From: RYN-230 sp963717125
GTDB lineage: Bacteria; Actinomycetota; Actinomycetes; Streptosporangiales; Streptosporangiaceae
Reading direction: 5' to 3'
Assembly (NCBI GenBank): GCA_963717125.1
Contig: CAVQVG010000004.1
Coordinates: 124,001 to 188,000 of the forward strand
DNA length: 64,000 nt
Shown here: piece after piece, positions 1-8,438 of the stretch
How the letters are laid out: the number at the start of each line of letters is the position of its first letter
Position numbering within the stretch: the first letter of the stretch is position 1
Notes under the pieces: model-generated
The model's database searches: none
Told to the model about the DNA's origin: nothing
Seen by the model: the letters and a program-made list of their open reading frames with translations, nothing else
Position numbers and translations under genes: made by a program

Positions 1-2
1 CC

Positions 3-197
3 ACCTGGGGCCCGGACGTGGCGTCCGGTGGCCTGGCCGGTGGCGGTGACGGTGCCGACGGCCTGGGCTGGCTGCCGGGCGGCGGCAGCGCCGGCCGCGG
101 CCAGCAGCGGGACCGGTCCCGGCTGGCGTGGCTCGGCGAGGACGACGACTTCTGGGGCGCGGGCGGCCCCGCTGTCCCACCCGTGATCGGAGGCTGA
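3..197 (+). CDS. C-terminal end of an unknown protein (5' end outside window)
   Basis: The frame that is open from the left edge ends at TGA 195-197. It encodes a Gly/Ala-rich stretch followed by a tail with RLAWLGEDDDFWG and a final PPVIGG. A short acidic R-L-x-W-L-x-E-D-x-x-x-W-G tail ending near V-I-G is, from memory, common at the end of large actinobacterial proteins encoded near type VII secretion or WXG100 genes, but nothing else here tests that. Only 64 codons are visible, so no function is assigned. The stop lies 10 bases before the next start, which suggests one transcript. Confidence 0.6.
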   Translation, partial: TWGPDVASGGLAGGGDGADGLGWLPGGGSAGRGQQRDRSRLAWLGEDDDFWGAGGPAVPPVIGG

Positions 198-207
198 CCA
201 GCCGCAG

Positions 208-1002
208 GTGCCAGGACGGCCCCGGTTTTTCACCCCTGCGCTCGGCGCCGCGCTGCTGGCCGCCGTGGCTGGCTGCGGGGCGGGCACCGGCCCAGCCAGC
301 CCGTCCAGCCCAGCCCAGGCCAGCTCAGCCCCGGCCAGCCGCGCCGCGTCCACTTCGCCGCGGGGCGCCACGCCCGCCACCGGCAGCGAGCTGAGCAGGC
401 GGCTGCCCGGCCGGGCCGGCCTGCCGGCCGGCTGGTCGCTGACCGCGGGCACCGGGCAGGAGACGGACAGCGGCGCGGCGCTGACCGGCCCGCCGTACCT
501 GCCTGCGCTGCCCCGGCTGTCCTGCGCCCGCTGGCAGGGCGTGGACGCGCAGTTCCTGCTGGCCGGTGATCAGGCCTCGTACGCGCAGCTCAGCGTCACC
601 GTCGGGCACGGCGCCAGCACCGCCCTGGGCAGCATCGGCCTGGCCGGCTACTACCCGGGCTGGGCGGCCCGGCAGTTCGGCCTGATCGAGTCGCTGGCCT
701 TTCATCGCTGCGGCCCGTTCGCCGAGCGGGACGAGATCACCGGCGCGCGGGTCCGGATGAAACCCGGCGTGGCCGCCGTGCCGGGGCTCGGCGACCAGGC
801 CCTGCTGATCAGGATCGTCCAGGTCAACGGCCCGCTGCCGGACGGCACCTACTACCCGGGCGACTACCTGCTGGTGGCCCGGGTAGGCAGCTATCTCGGG
901 GACGTGGCCGCCCCGGCCTTCCCCGGCCGCTCCCCGGCCCGCGCGGTGCGCAGCGTCGCGGCCCGGCTGGTCGCTACGCTGGCCCGGCTCTCCCGGGGCT
1001 AG
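208..1002 (+). CDS. Secreted lipoprotein of unknown function
   Basis: The protein has 264 residues from a GTG start. Its N-terminus is a short basic region, a hydrophobic stretch (LGAALLAAVA) and a lipobox AVAGC, so it should be lipidated at Cys23 and anchored outside the membrane. A low-complexity Ser/Pro/Ala linker of about 35 residues follows. The globular remainder (about residues 60-264) contains two Cys residues and an FHRCGPF segment. The fold resembles the many sensor-like or PknH-like actinobacterial lipoproteins, but I recognise no family signature. It lies just downstream of the unknown gene at the edge. Confidence 0.75.
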   Translation: MPGRPRFFTPALGAALLAAVAGCGAGTGPASPSSPAQASSAPASRAASTSPRGATPATGSELSRRLPGRAGLPAGWSLTAGTGQETDSGAALTGPPYLPALPRLSCARWQGVDAQFLLAGDQASYAQLSVTVGHGASTALGSIGLAGYYPGWAARQFGLIESLAFHRCGPFAERDEITGARVRMKPGVAAVPGLGDQALLIRIVQVNGPLPDGTYYPGDYLLVARVGSYLGDVAAPAFPGRSPARAVRSVAARLVATLARLSRG

Positions 1003-1088
1003 CCGGGAAGAAAATATCCGCGCCGTGTCGATTCCGCGGCGGGCCGTTCGAAGCATCAGCAGAGGGGCCGGACAGCAGCGTCCGGACC

Positions 1089-1116
1089 AGCGGCCAGATA
1101 AAAGCGGCCAGATAAG
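1089..1116. repeat. 14-bp tandem duplication before a ribosome binding site
   Basis: The unit AGCGGCCAGATAA(A/G) occurs twice in a row. The second copy runs directly into the AAGGAGA ribosome binding site of the DGPF-domain gene that starts at 1128. It looks like a recent slippage duplication in the 5' leader. Confidence 0.7.
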
Positions 1117-1127
1117 GAGACATCCAG

Positions 1128-1451
1128 ATGCGGTTCCTGATGACGACCACGGCTGGTGACGCGCCGGACGAGCAGATGATGACCGACGTGGGCACGTTCG
1201 TGGCCGAGCTGAGCCAGGCCGGCGTGCTGCTGGCCACCGGCGGGCTCGACCCGGTGGGCAGCCGGATCACCGCCTCCGGCGGGAACGTCACCGTGACCGA
1301 CGGGCCGTTCGCCGAGGCCAAGGAGGCGATCATCAGCTTCGCCCTGGTCAACGTACGGTCCAAGGACGAGGCGATCGAGCTGGCCAAGCGGTTCTGGCAG
1401 ATCGCGCGCAACGGCGAGGGCGCGATCCAGCAGGTCTACGGGCCGGAGTAG
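1128..1451 (+). CDS. YCII/DGPF-domain protein (ECF42 partner)
   Basis: The 107-residue protein is a single YCII-type ferredoxin-like domain. It carries the DGPF motif at about residues 62-65 within TVTDGPFAEAKE, and the MRFLM start typical of the family. An AAGGAGA site seven bases upstream supports the ATG. DGPF proteins are regularly encoded next to ECF42 sigma factors and are thought to be their partner or output. An ECF42-type gene starts 58 bases downstream in the same direction. The biochemical role of DGPF proteins is not established. Confidence 0.9.
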   Translation: MRFLMTTTAGDAPDEQMMTDVGTFVAELSQAGVLLATGGLDPVGSRITASGGNVTVTDGPFAEAKEAIISFALVNVRSKDEAIELAKRFWQIARNGEGAIQQVYGPE

Positions 1452-1509
1452 GCCCACCCCACCCCCGCCGCGGTTGCCGGGCCCGGGCTGGCGATGATCT
1501 GATCGGCTG

Positions 1510-2836
1510 ATGACCGTTGCCGAGGCGCACCGCGCGGTGGACGCGGTGTGGCGGCTCGAATCGGCCCGGATCATCGCCGGCCTGGCCCGGCTGACCGGTG
1601 ACCTCGGCCTGGCCGAGGACCTGGCCCAGGACGCGCTGGTCGCGGCGCTCAGCCAGTGGCCGGAATCGGGCATCCCGCCCAACCCGGGGGCGTGGCTGAT
1701 GAGCACCGCCCGGCACCGCGCCATCGACCGGCTGCGCCGCGGCGAGCGGCTCCGCCGCAACCTCGGCCAGCTCACCCGCGAGCTGCTCGCGTTGCAGCAG
1801 GCGGCGGTGTTCGACGGGCCGCCCGGCCTGGCCGCCGCGCTGGACGCCGGCGAGGTGCAGGACGACCTGCTCCGGCTGATGTTCGTGGCCTGCCACCCGG
1901 TGCTGTCCACGGAGGCCAGGGTGGCGCTCACCCTGCGCCTGCTCGGCGGGCTGACCACGGACGAGATCGGCCGGGCCTTCCTGGTCGCCGAGCCGACCAT
2001 CGCGCAGCGCATCGTCCGGGCCAAGCGGACGCTGGCCCGCAAGCGGGTGCCGTTCGAGGTGCCCTCGGCCGGCGAGCGGGCCACCCGGCTGGCCTCCGTG
2101 CTGGAGGCCATCTACCTGATCTTCAACGAGGGGTACACCGCGACCGCGGGGGAGGACTGGGCCCGGCCGGAGCTCTGCTACGAGGCGCTGCGGCTCGGCC
2201 GGATGCTGGCCGAGCTCAGCCCAGACGAGCCGGACGTGCACGGCCTGGTCGCGCTGATGGAGATCCAGTCGTCCCGGCTACGGGCCCGGGCCGGACCGGA
2301 CGGCGAGCCGGTCCCGCTGCTCGAGCAGGACCGGGCGCGCTGGGATCAGCTGCTCATCCGGCGCGGCTTCGCCGCGCTGCTGCGCGCCGAGCGGCTCGGC
2401 CGCCCACCCGGGCCGTACGTGGTGCAGGCGGCCATCGCGGCCTGCCACGCCCAGGCCCGGACCGCCGCCGGCACCGACTGGCCCCGGATCGCGGCGCTGT
2501 ACCAGACGCTGGCCATGATCGCGCCCACGCCGGTGGCGGAACTCAACCGCGCGGTCGCGGTGGGCATGGCCTACGGGCCTGCCCGCGGCCTGGAACTGGC
2601 CGACCGGCTGGCCGCCGGGCCGGAGCTGCGCCGCTACCACCTGCTGCCCACCGTGCGCGGCGACCTGCTGGCCAAGCTGGGCCTGGCGCGACGAGGCGCG
2701 GGCCGAGTTCGAGCGGGCCGCCGCGCTCACCCGCAACACCAGGGAGCGCGCCGTGCTGCTGCGCCGCGCCACCGAATGCGGCGCGGCCGCCAGCCATGAT
2801 CACGTGAGCAGGCCCGGGGGTATGCCTCCAGCGTGA
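1510..2836 (+). pseudogene. ECF42-type RNA polymerase sigma factor, frameshifted near its end
   Basis: Residues 1-180 hold sigma-70 regions 2 and 4 (DLAQDALVAAL, AWLMSTARHRAIDRLRR; then LTLRLLGGLTTDEIGRAFLV). Residues 180-400 form the long helical/TPR-like extension typical of ECF42 (FNEGYTAT, CHAQA). At about 2686 one extra base shifts the frame, after which the read-through becomes Arg-rich and stops at 2799. Removing that base restores the expected tail (DEARAEFERAAALTRNTRER) and a TGA at 2834-2836. That stop overlaps the next gene's GTG in a classic GTGA junction, which shows where the intact gene ended. It is either a real late frameshift or a sequence error. The DGPF partner lies directly upstream. 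Confidence 0.85.
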
Positions 2837-3837
2837 GCGACACGACCGGGGGGCTGCCCAGCGGGCTGCGGCCGATGCTGGCCACCGCGGGGCAGCTGCC
2901 CGGGGATGACGAGGCGGGCTGGGCCTACGAGCTGAAATGGGACGGCATCCGGGCGCTGGCCTACGTCGAGGACGGCCAGGTCCGGCTCGTGTCCCGGCTG
3001 GGCCGGGACATGACCCGCGCCTACCCGGAACTGCACGAGATTTCCGCGTCGCTGCCCTGGTCGCGGGCCGTGCTGGACGGCGAGATCGTCGCCTTCGACC
3101 CGGCTGGCCGGCCCAGCTTCGAGCTGCTCCAGCAGCGGATGCACGTCACCGCACCGGCCCGGGCGGCCCGGCTGGCCACCGCCGTGCCCGTCACGTACCT
3201 GGCCTTCGACCTGCTCTACCGGGATGGCGTCACGATGCTGCCGGCCGGGTATGCCAGCCGGCGTTCGGCATTGGAGGGGTTGGGGTTGCCCGGCCCGTAC
3301 TGGCAGGTCCCGCCGGCCTTCACCGGCTACCGCGGGGCTGACGTGCTGGCCGCGTCCGGGGAGCACGGCCTGGAGGGCGTGGTGGCCAAGCGGCTGGACT
3401 CCCGCTACGAGCCGGGGACCCGGTCCGCGGCGTGGCGGAAGGTGAAGAACACCTACCGCCAGGAGGTGGTCATCGGCGGCTGGAAGCCGGGCGAGGGGGC
3501 GCGCAGCGGCCAGATCGGCTCGCTGCTCATCGGGGTGTACGGGGCCGGCGGCCTGGAGTACGCCGGGCACGTGGGCACCGGGTTCACCGCCGCCACGCTG
3601 CACCAGCTGGGCCGGCTGCTGGGCCCGCTGCGCCGGGACAGCCCGCCGTTCGGCACCGCGATCCCGGCCGAGCACGCCAGGCACGTGACCTGGGTGCAGC
3701 CCCGGCTGGTCGCCGACGTGGAGTTCGCCGGCTGGACCTCGGCCGGCCGGATGCGCGCCGCCTCGTACAAGGGCCTGCGCCCGGACAAGGACCCGGGCGC
3801 CGTGGTCCGCGAGCCGGGCGGGCCGGCGCCGGGGTGA
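2833..3837 (+). CDS. ATP-dependent DNA ligase (LigD/LigC-type ligase domain)
   Basis: The 334-residue protein has the ATP-ligase core. The nucleotidyl-lysine motif KWDG lies in YELKWDGIRA (Lys about 36). It is followed by the GEIVAFD motif, EGVVAKR, and WRKVKN of motif V. The rest is an OB-fold. The length matches a stand-alone ligase domain of the NHEJ LigD family or actinobacterial LigC, without polymerase or nuclease domains. The GTG start overlaps the restored stop of the sigma factor by four bases, so the genes are probably co-translated. No Ku gene is visible nearby. A role in end joining or base-excision repair is inferred from the family. Confidence 0.9.
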   Translation: MSDTTGGLPSGLRPMLATAGQLPGDDEAGWAYELKWDGIRALAYVEDGQVRLVSRLGRDMTRAYPELHEISASLPWSRAVLDGEIVAFDPAGRPSFELLQQRMHVTAPARAARLATAVPVTYLAFDLLYRDGVTMLPAGYASRRSALEGLGLPGPYWQVPPAFTGYRGADVLAASGEHGLEGVVAKRLDSRYEPGTRSAAWRKVKNTYRQEVVIGGWKPGEGARSGQIGSLLIGVYGAGGLEYAGHVGTGFTAATLHQLGRLLGPLRRDSPPFGTAIPAEHARHVTWVQPRLVADVEFAGWTSAGRMRAASYKGLRPDKDPGAVVREPGGPAPG

Positions 3838-3891
3838 GCCAGCTTGCGGCCGGCGGCTGACGCGGACCGGCCGCCCCCGTACCGTTGTGTC

Positions 3892-4719
3892 GTGGTCCTG
3901 CATGTCCCGGCGCAGCTCAGCCCCGCCATCACCCGGCCCCGCGCGCATGTCGAGGCGGTGCTGGCGCAGAGCCTGCGCGAGGTGGGCCTGTCCGGCCGGG
4001 CCGCGCTGGCCTGGACCTGGGCCCTGACCGGCAGCCGGCCGTCACCGATCACGCTGTCCCTGGCCCCAGGCTGCCCGCCGTCCCGGGCCGAGATCCTGGC
4101 CGAAGCGGCCGCTGAGCCGGAAGGCTCCACCGCCCCGCCCGGGGTGCCCGCCGATTTCCGCGACCAGTTGCGGGAGACCCGCGCCGTGCTCAGCTGGCTG
4201 GCCGGCGGCAGCGACGAGATCCCGGTGGACGACGACGGCCGCGGCCGGCTCATCGGCGCCCGCGGCGATTACGCGCGGACCGACGCGGACATCCGCCAGG
4301 TCCACGAGGATGCCCAGCTCGGCCTCAAGACCTTCGACCTGCCCGCGCCGCTGCCCGCCGCGGCCGCCCGGCACCCCTGGCGCTGGGGCCAGGACTGGAT
4401 GAACGCCGCCTGGTTGCGCGGGGTCGCCGACCTGCTCGGCTGGGTGCTGGGGGAGAGTGCGGCTTCGCCGCTGGGCCGCCCGGTCCCGGGGCCGCCCAGC
4501 CGGTACGAGCTGACCTGCGAGGCGGCCGCCGCGGACGACTCGGTGCTGCAGGGCCGCCCGGGCGGGCTGCGGGTGGACCCGGACCGCTACCCGCCGCCGC
4601 AGTACGGCGAGGGCCTGCAGGCCGCGGTGCGCTGGCTGCGCGGTGAGGTCACCGCGCCGCCGGTGGACGCCGCGGGCCGTGGCCCGTACCAGCACCACCC
4701 GGGCCGGCGTTCTGCGTAG
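3892..4719 (+). CDS. Hypothetical protein, about 275 residues
   Basis: This is an actinobacterial-type soluble protein that I do not recognise. It has no signal peptide or membrane segment, and a Trp/Pro-rich middle (HPWRWGQDWMNAAWLRGVADLLGW) followed by an acidic region. The frame is open from a TTG at 3844. The GTG at 3892 is the better start, because the residues before it are low complexity and the conserved-looking sequence begins VLHVPAQLSP. It sits between the ligase and the kinase, with no overlap with either. Confidence 0.6.
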   Translation: MVLHVPAQLSPAITRPRAHVEAVLAQSLREVGLSGRAALAWTWALTGSRPSPITLSLAPGCPPSRAEILAEAAAEPEGSTAPPGVPADFRDQLRETRAVLSWLAGGSDEIPVDDDGRGRLIGARGDYARTDADIRQVHEDAQLGLKTFDLPAPLPAAAARHPWRWGQDWMNAAWLRGVADLLGWVLGESAASPLGRPVPGPPSRYELTCEAAAADDSVLQGRPGGLRVDPDRYPPPQYGEGLQAAVRWLRGEVTAPPVDAAGRGPYQHHPGRRSA

Positions 4720-4748
4720 TTGGCCCGATTACCGGCGTAGCACGGGGG

Positions 4749-4754
4749 TAGCCT
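4749..4754 (+). promoter_or_regulatory. -10 element TAGCCT of the kinase gene
   Basis: TAGCCT lies nine bases before the ATG at 4764 and no Shine-Dalgarno sequence is present. This matches the leaderless promoter layout seen at several other genes in this window. Confidence 0.5.
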
Positions 4755-4763
4755 GTGCCCGCT

Positions 4764-6280
4764 ATGTTGACTCCCGGGATCCTGCTGGCCGGCCGCTACC
4801 AGCTGGACGGCTGGATCGCGGCCGGTGCCGTCGGTGAGGTGTGGCGGGCCACTGACCTGGTGCTGAGCCGGCCCGTCGCGGTCAAGCGGCTGCGCGACGG
4901 CTACGCCGGCCAGCCGGAGGCGATGGCCCGGTTCCGGGCCGAGGCGCGGCACGCCGGGGCGCTGTCCCACCCGGGCATCGCCCAGGTCTACGACTACGGC
5001 GAGGCCGATCCGCCCAGCCCGCCGTTCCTGGTCATGGAGTTCGTCGACGGCCCATCGCTGGCCGGGCTGCTGGACGGCGGGCCGCTGGCGCCGGCCGACG
5101 CGATGGACGTGCTGGCCCAGGTGGCGGCCGGGCTGGCCGCCGCGCACGCGGCCGGCCTGGTGCACCGGGACATCAAGCGGCCAACCTGCTGGTGGCGCCG
5201 GACGGCCAGGTGAAGATCACCGATTTCGGCATCGCGCACGCGGCCGGCTCGGCCCAGCTGACGCACACCGGGACGATGGTCGGCACGCCGTCCTACCTGG
5301 CCCCGGAACGGGCCGCCGGGGCCAGCGCCACCCCGGCCAGCGACCTGTACTCGCTCGGCGTGGTGGGCTACGAGTGCCTGGCCGGGCAGCCGCCGTTCCA
5401 GGGCACCCCGATGGAAGTGGTGGCCGCCGCTCAGCACGCCCCGCTGCCGCCGCTGCCCGCCGCCGTGCCCGCCGAGGTGGCCGCCCTGGTCATGGAGCTG
5501 ACGGCCAAGGACCCGGCGGCCCGGCCAGGTAGCGCCAGCCAGGTCGCCACCCGGGCCGCCCGGCTGCGGGACGCGGTGCGTGCCCACCCGGCCGCCCTCG
5601 CCCCGCCCGCCGTCGCCCCGGGCGCCGTCGGCCCGGGCGCCGTCGGCCCGGGCGCGGCCACCGCCCCCACCGTGGCCGCCGCGGCCGGGACGGCCCGGTT
5701 CCCGGCCGGAACCGGGCCGCCGGCCGCGGGCGCCACCGCCACCATCGCGGCGCTGCCGCTGGCCGACGACCAGGTGGGGCCGTCCTGGCCGCCGGACCTG
5801 GGCCCGCGCGGTCCCGGTTCGGCCGGGCCACGCCGGGGCTGGCCGCGGTGGGGCCTGGCGCTGGCCGCGGCGGTGGCCGCGGCGGTGGCCGCGACCGGCT
5901 GGCTCGTGCTCAGCCGCGGCGCCCCGCCCGCCCAGCCGCAGACCACCGCCAGCCACCCGGCCACCGCGGCCAGCACCCCGGCCGTCCGCACGGTCGACGT
6001 CAACGCGGCCGCGCTGGTCGGGCTGCCGGTCCGGGTGGTCCGGCAGCGGCTGGCCCGGCTCGGCCTGCGCCCGCACCTCGCGGGCGTGGTCACCGGCCGG
6101 ACGCCGCCCGGCACGGTGCTGTCCGTGCAGCCCAGCGGCCCGGTCGCGGTGGGCAGCGCGGTCACCGTGCTGGTGGCGCACATGCCCGCCGGGAAGCAGC
6201 ACCGGCATGACGGCGGGAACGGAAAGGGCGGCGACGGTCACCACGGTGGCGGCGGTGGCAACGGCAACGGCGGCGGCTGA
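4764..6280 (+). pseudogene. PknB-type Ser/Thr protein kinase with one PASTA domain, frameshifted in the catalytic loop
   Basis: Residues 1-270 are a Hanks-type kinase: Gly-rich loop, Lys41 in VAVK, HRDIK with catalytic Asp136, then DFG and the APE-like APER. After AAG (5175-5177) one C is missing from the codons for the P-A-N-L-L part of the loop, so the first frame ends at 5213 and the rest is in another frame. Restoring one C rejoins both halves exactly. After the kinase come a Pro/Ala/Gly linker, one membrane segment (WGLALAAAVAAAVAATGWL), one PASTA-like domain (VDVNAAALVGL to VLVAH) and a His/Gly-rich tail. The layout suggests a cell-wall-sensing kinase. Either it is inactivated or the deletion is a sequence error. 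Confidence 0.85.
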
Positions 6281-6290
6281 GCCACCCGCA

Positions 6291-6296
6291 TACCCT
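6291..6296 (+). promoter_or_regulatory. -10 element TACCCT
   Basis: TACCCT ends five bases before a GTG at 6302, where transcription probably begins. The transcript would carry a short leader with GAGGAG at 6321-6326, or could be read leaderless from 6302. Confidence 0.4.
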
Positions 6297-6334
6297 GGCT
6301 GGTGCGGCGGCCGGCGGACCGAGGAGACGAGCAG

Positions 6335-7192
6335 GTGCCCAAGGCAAACGGGAATCAGGGAACCGGGGGCAGGGGCACCGGGGGTAAGGGCACCGGCAAG
6401 GCGCGGAGCGGGGGCAAGGCGGCCCGGACGGCCGCGGCGCGGGCCCGGGTGGCCGAGATGCGGGCCCAGGAGGCGAAACGCAGGCGGCGCCGCAACTGGC
6501 TGGCCGGCCTCGGCGCGGCGGTGGTCGTCATCCTCGTCGCGGTGGGCATCACGCTGGCCGTGACGCGGGGTGGCGGGAGCCCGGCCGCCACCGCGGGCGG
6601 CACACCTAAGCTCAAGCTGGCCGGGCTGAGCACGCTGGGCACGGTGCAGGCGGCGTCCGCGCCCGGGCCGGCCGGGCCCGAGGGGGTGCCGATCCCCGCG
6701 GCCGCGCCGCTGATCGGCACGGCCACCAAGGCCACCGGCCAGCAGGTGGACGGGATCGGCTGTGACACCTCCGAGCAGACGCTGTTCCACATCCACGCCC
6801 ACCTGACCATCTTCGTGAACGGCTCGGCCCGCCAGGTGCCCGCGGGCATCGGCATCCCGGGCGCGCAAGGCCAGAACACGGCGAACGGCACGTTCATCAG
6901 CAGCGGCACCTGCTTCTACTGGCTGCACACGCACGCGGCCGACGGCATCATCCACATCGAGTCCCCGGTGCAGCGCACCTACACGCTGGGCGAGTTCTTC
7001 AACGAATGGGGCCAGCCGCTCAGCGCGCACCAGGTCGGGCCGGCCAGCGGGAAGGTGACCGCGCTCTACAACGGCCAGGTGTACCTGGGCAACCCGGCGG
7101 ACATCCCGCTCACCAAGCACGCCCAGATCCAGCTCGAGGTCGGCTCGCCGCTGGTCGCCCCGGAAAAGATCACCTTCCCGGCCGGGCTGTGA
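6335..7192 (+). CDS. Membrane-anchored protein with HIHAHL and WLHTH motifs
   Basis: The chosen start is GTG 6335, eight bases after GAGGAG; a GTG at 6302 is in frame. The N-terminus is a Gly/Lys/Arg-rich basic tail, then a helix rich in Arg and Ala. One membrane segment follows (NWLAGLGAAVVVILVAVGITLAV), then an extracytoplasmic domain. That domain holds two His clusters, HIHAHLTIFVNG and WLHTHAADGIIHIES, and a Cys pair in IGCDTSEQ and SGTCFYW. Paired HxHxH motifs suggest metal binding. The arrangement occurs in widespread uncharacterised actinobacterial and archaeal proteins, so no enzyme activity is assigned. It follows the kinase closely and could be a partner. Confidence 0.75.
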   Translation: MPKANGNQGTGGRGTGGKGTGKARSGGKAARTAAARARVAEMRAQEAKRRRRRNWLAGLGAAVVVILVAVGITLAVTRGGGSPAATAGGTPKLKLAGLSTLGTVQAASAPGPAGPEGVPIPAAAPLIGTATKATGQQVDGIGCDTSEQTLFHIHAHLTIFVNGSARQVPAGIGIPGAQGQNTANGTFISSGTCFYWLHTHAADGIIHIESPVQRTYTLGEFFNEWGQPLSAHQVGPASGKVTALYNGQVYLGNPADIPLTKHAQIQLEVGSPLVAPEKITFPAGL

Positions 7193-7213
7193 CCGCCGGC
7201 GCCGCGGTCCGGG

Positions 7214-7816
7214 TCAGGCCCGGCGGAGGGTGGCCAGCCAGGCCTGCACGGCCGGGGTATCGAAGCCGCGATTGACCTCGAACGTGGCGGCGGCGATGCT
7301 GGCCACCACCCAGCCGTCGGCGAACGCGGCCCGCAGTTCGTCCTGGCGAACCCGGCGCGGGCCGAACGTGCCCGGCTGCCGGTCGCTGAAGCACATCAGG
7401 TAGCAGTGGCCGCCCGGCCGGAGCACCCCGGCCAGGCTGGTCACGTACTGCGCGCGGTCGGCGTCGTCGAACGTGTGGAACACCCCGCAGTCGACGATGG
7501 TTTCGAACGTCTGGCCCAGGTCCGCAAGGTGCAGCGCGTCGGCGACCTCGAAGCGGGCCGCCACCCCACGCTCGGCCGCCTTGCCGCGGGCCCGCTCGAT
7601 GGCCCGCGGCGAGATGTCCACGCCCAGCGCGTCCGCGCCGTGCTGCGCGGCCAGCAGCGTCTGCTCGCCGGTCCCGCAGCCCGCGTCCAGCAGCCGCCCG
7701 GAGAGCAGCCCCGCCGCGGCCAGCCGGACGAACTCTGGCTGCGGCCGGCCGATGTCCCACGGCGCTGGGGTCTCCCCGGCCGCGTACGAGTCGTCCCAGC
7801 TCGGCGTCGCCGTCAT
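7214..7816 (-). CDS. Class I SAM-dependent methyltransferase
   Basis: The 200-residue protein has the complete Rossmann-type core: motif I LLDAGCGTGEQ near residue 45, an acidic residue ending the second strand (LGVDIS), motif II FETIVDCGVFH, and a post-motif LRPGGHCYL. The opening PSWDDSYAAGETPAPWDIGRPQPEF is typical of small thiopurine/tellurite-type methyltransferases of the methyltransferase-25 group. The substrate is unknown. It converges with the upstream His-rich gene and is divergent from the glyoxalase-fold gene. Confidence 0.85.
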   Translation of the reverse strand: MTATPSWDDSYAAGETPAPWDIGRPQPEFVRLAAAGLLSGRLLDAGCGTGEQTLLAAQHGADALGVDISPRAIERARGKAAERGVAARFEVADALHLADLGQTFETIVDCGVFHTFDDADRAQYVTSLAGVLRPGGHCYLMCFSDRQPGTFGPRRVRQDELRAAFADGWVVASIAAATFEVNRGFDTPAVQAWLATLRRA

Positions 7817-7939
7817 CGGGCCCCCATCCCGGCGGCCGCGCCGGTGCGCGGCCCGTCCGGCCTATCGTGCCACCAGCCGAACCAAGCGGCGCCGCGGCGG
7901 GGCGTTATCCGGGCCGGGCGGCCGCGGCGGCTGGCGACG

Positions 7940-8371
7940 CTGGCCGACATCAAGATCACCGGGCTGGAGAGCGGCGCTGGCCTGCGCCGGCCGGTCCGCC
8001 AGTTCCGCCAGTTCCGCCAGGTCAGTCCTATCTTCCCGGTGCGCGACCTGACCGCCGCGCTGGCCCACTACGCGGCGCTCGGCTTCGGCACCCTGGCTTA
8101 CGACGACGGCGGCGAGTACGGGTTCGCCAACCGCGACGGCGTCGGGCTGCACCTGGCCGCGCACCCCGGCCACGAGGCCGGCCATCAGCACACGGCCGCG
8201 GCGTACCTGTACGTGCGGGACGCCGACGCGCTCTACGCGGAGTGGAGCCGGCCGGGCATCGGCGGCGAGACCCGGCCGCCCGGCCCGACCCCGTACCGGC
8301 TCCACGAGGGGTCGCACACCGACCCGGACGGGAACCTGATCCGGTTCGGCTCGCCCGTCAGGGACGAGTAA
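7940..8371 (+). CDS. Glyoxalase/bleomycin-resistance (VOC) family protein, start unresolved
   Basis: The reading frame carries a single VOC fold: SPIFPVRDLTAALAHYAALGFG, the YGFANRDGVGLHLA strand, and a C-terminal HTDPDGNLIRFG. The nearest in-frame ATG, GTG or TTG before the conserved region lies far upstream, inside the divergent methyltransferase; GTG 8039 would be too late. A 9-bp unit, repeated about 2.5 times at 7998-8020 (QFRQFRQ), sits just before the conserved part, so the original start may have been disturbed by slippage. Family members bind divalent metal and act on small electrophiles or sequester drugs. No substrate is suggested here. Confidence 0.6.
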   Translation: MADIKITGLESGAGLRRPVRQFRQFRQVSPIFPVRDLTAALAHYAALGFGTLAYDDGGEYGFANRDGVGLHLAAHPGHEAGHQHTAAAYLYVRDADALYAEWSRPGIGGETRPPGPTPYRLHEGSHTDPDGNLIRFGSPVRDE

Positions 8372-8438
8372 CCGGCTGGCCGGCCGGGCCGAGGGGCCGG
8401 CCCGGCCGGCCGCCACCGGCCCGCCCTGGAGAGCTGGC

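Noticed and set aside
325..1056. Long open frames antisense to nearly every gene, for example opposite the first lipoprotein, the ligase and the liv operon
   Set aside because: In DNA this GC-rich, stop codons are rare in several frames. These translations are Arg/Gly/Pro-rich, lack family motifs and mirror real genes, so they are shadows.
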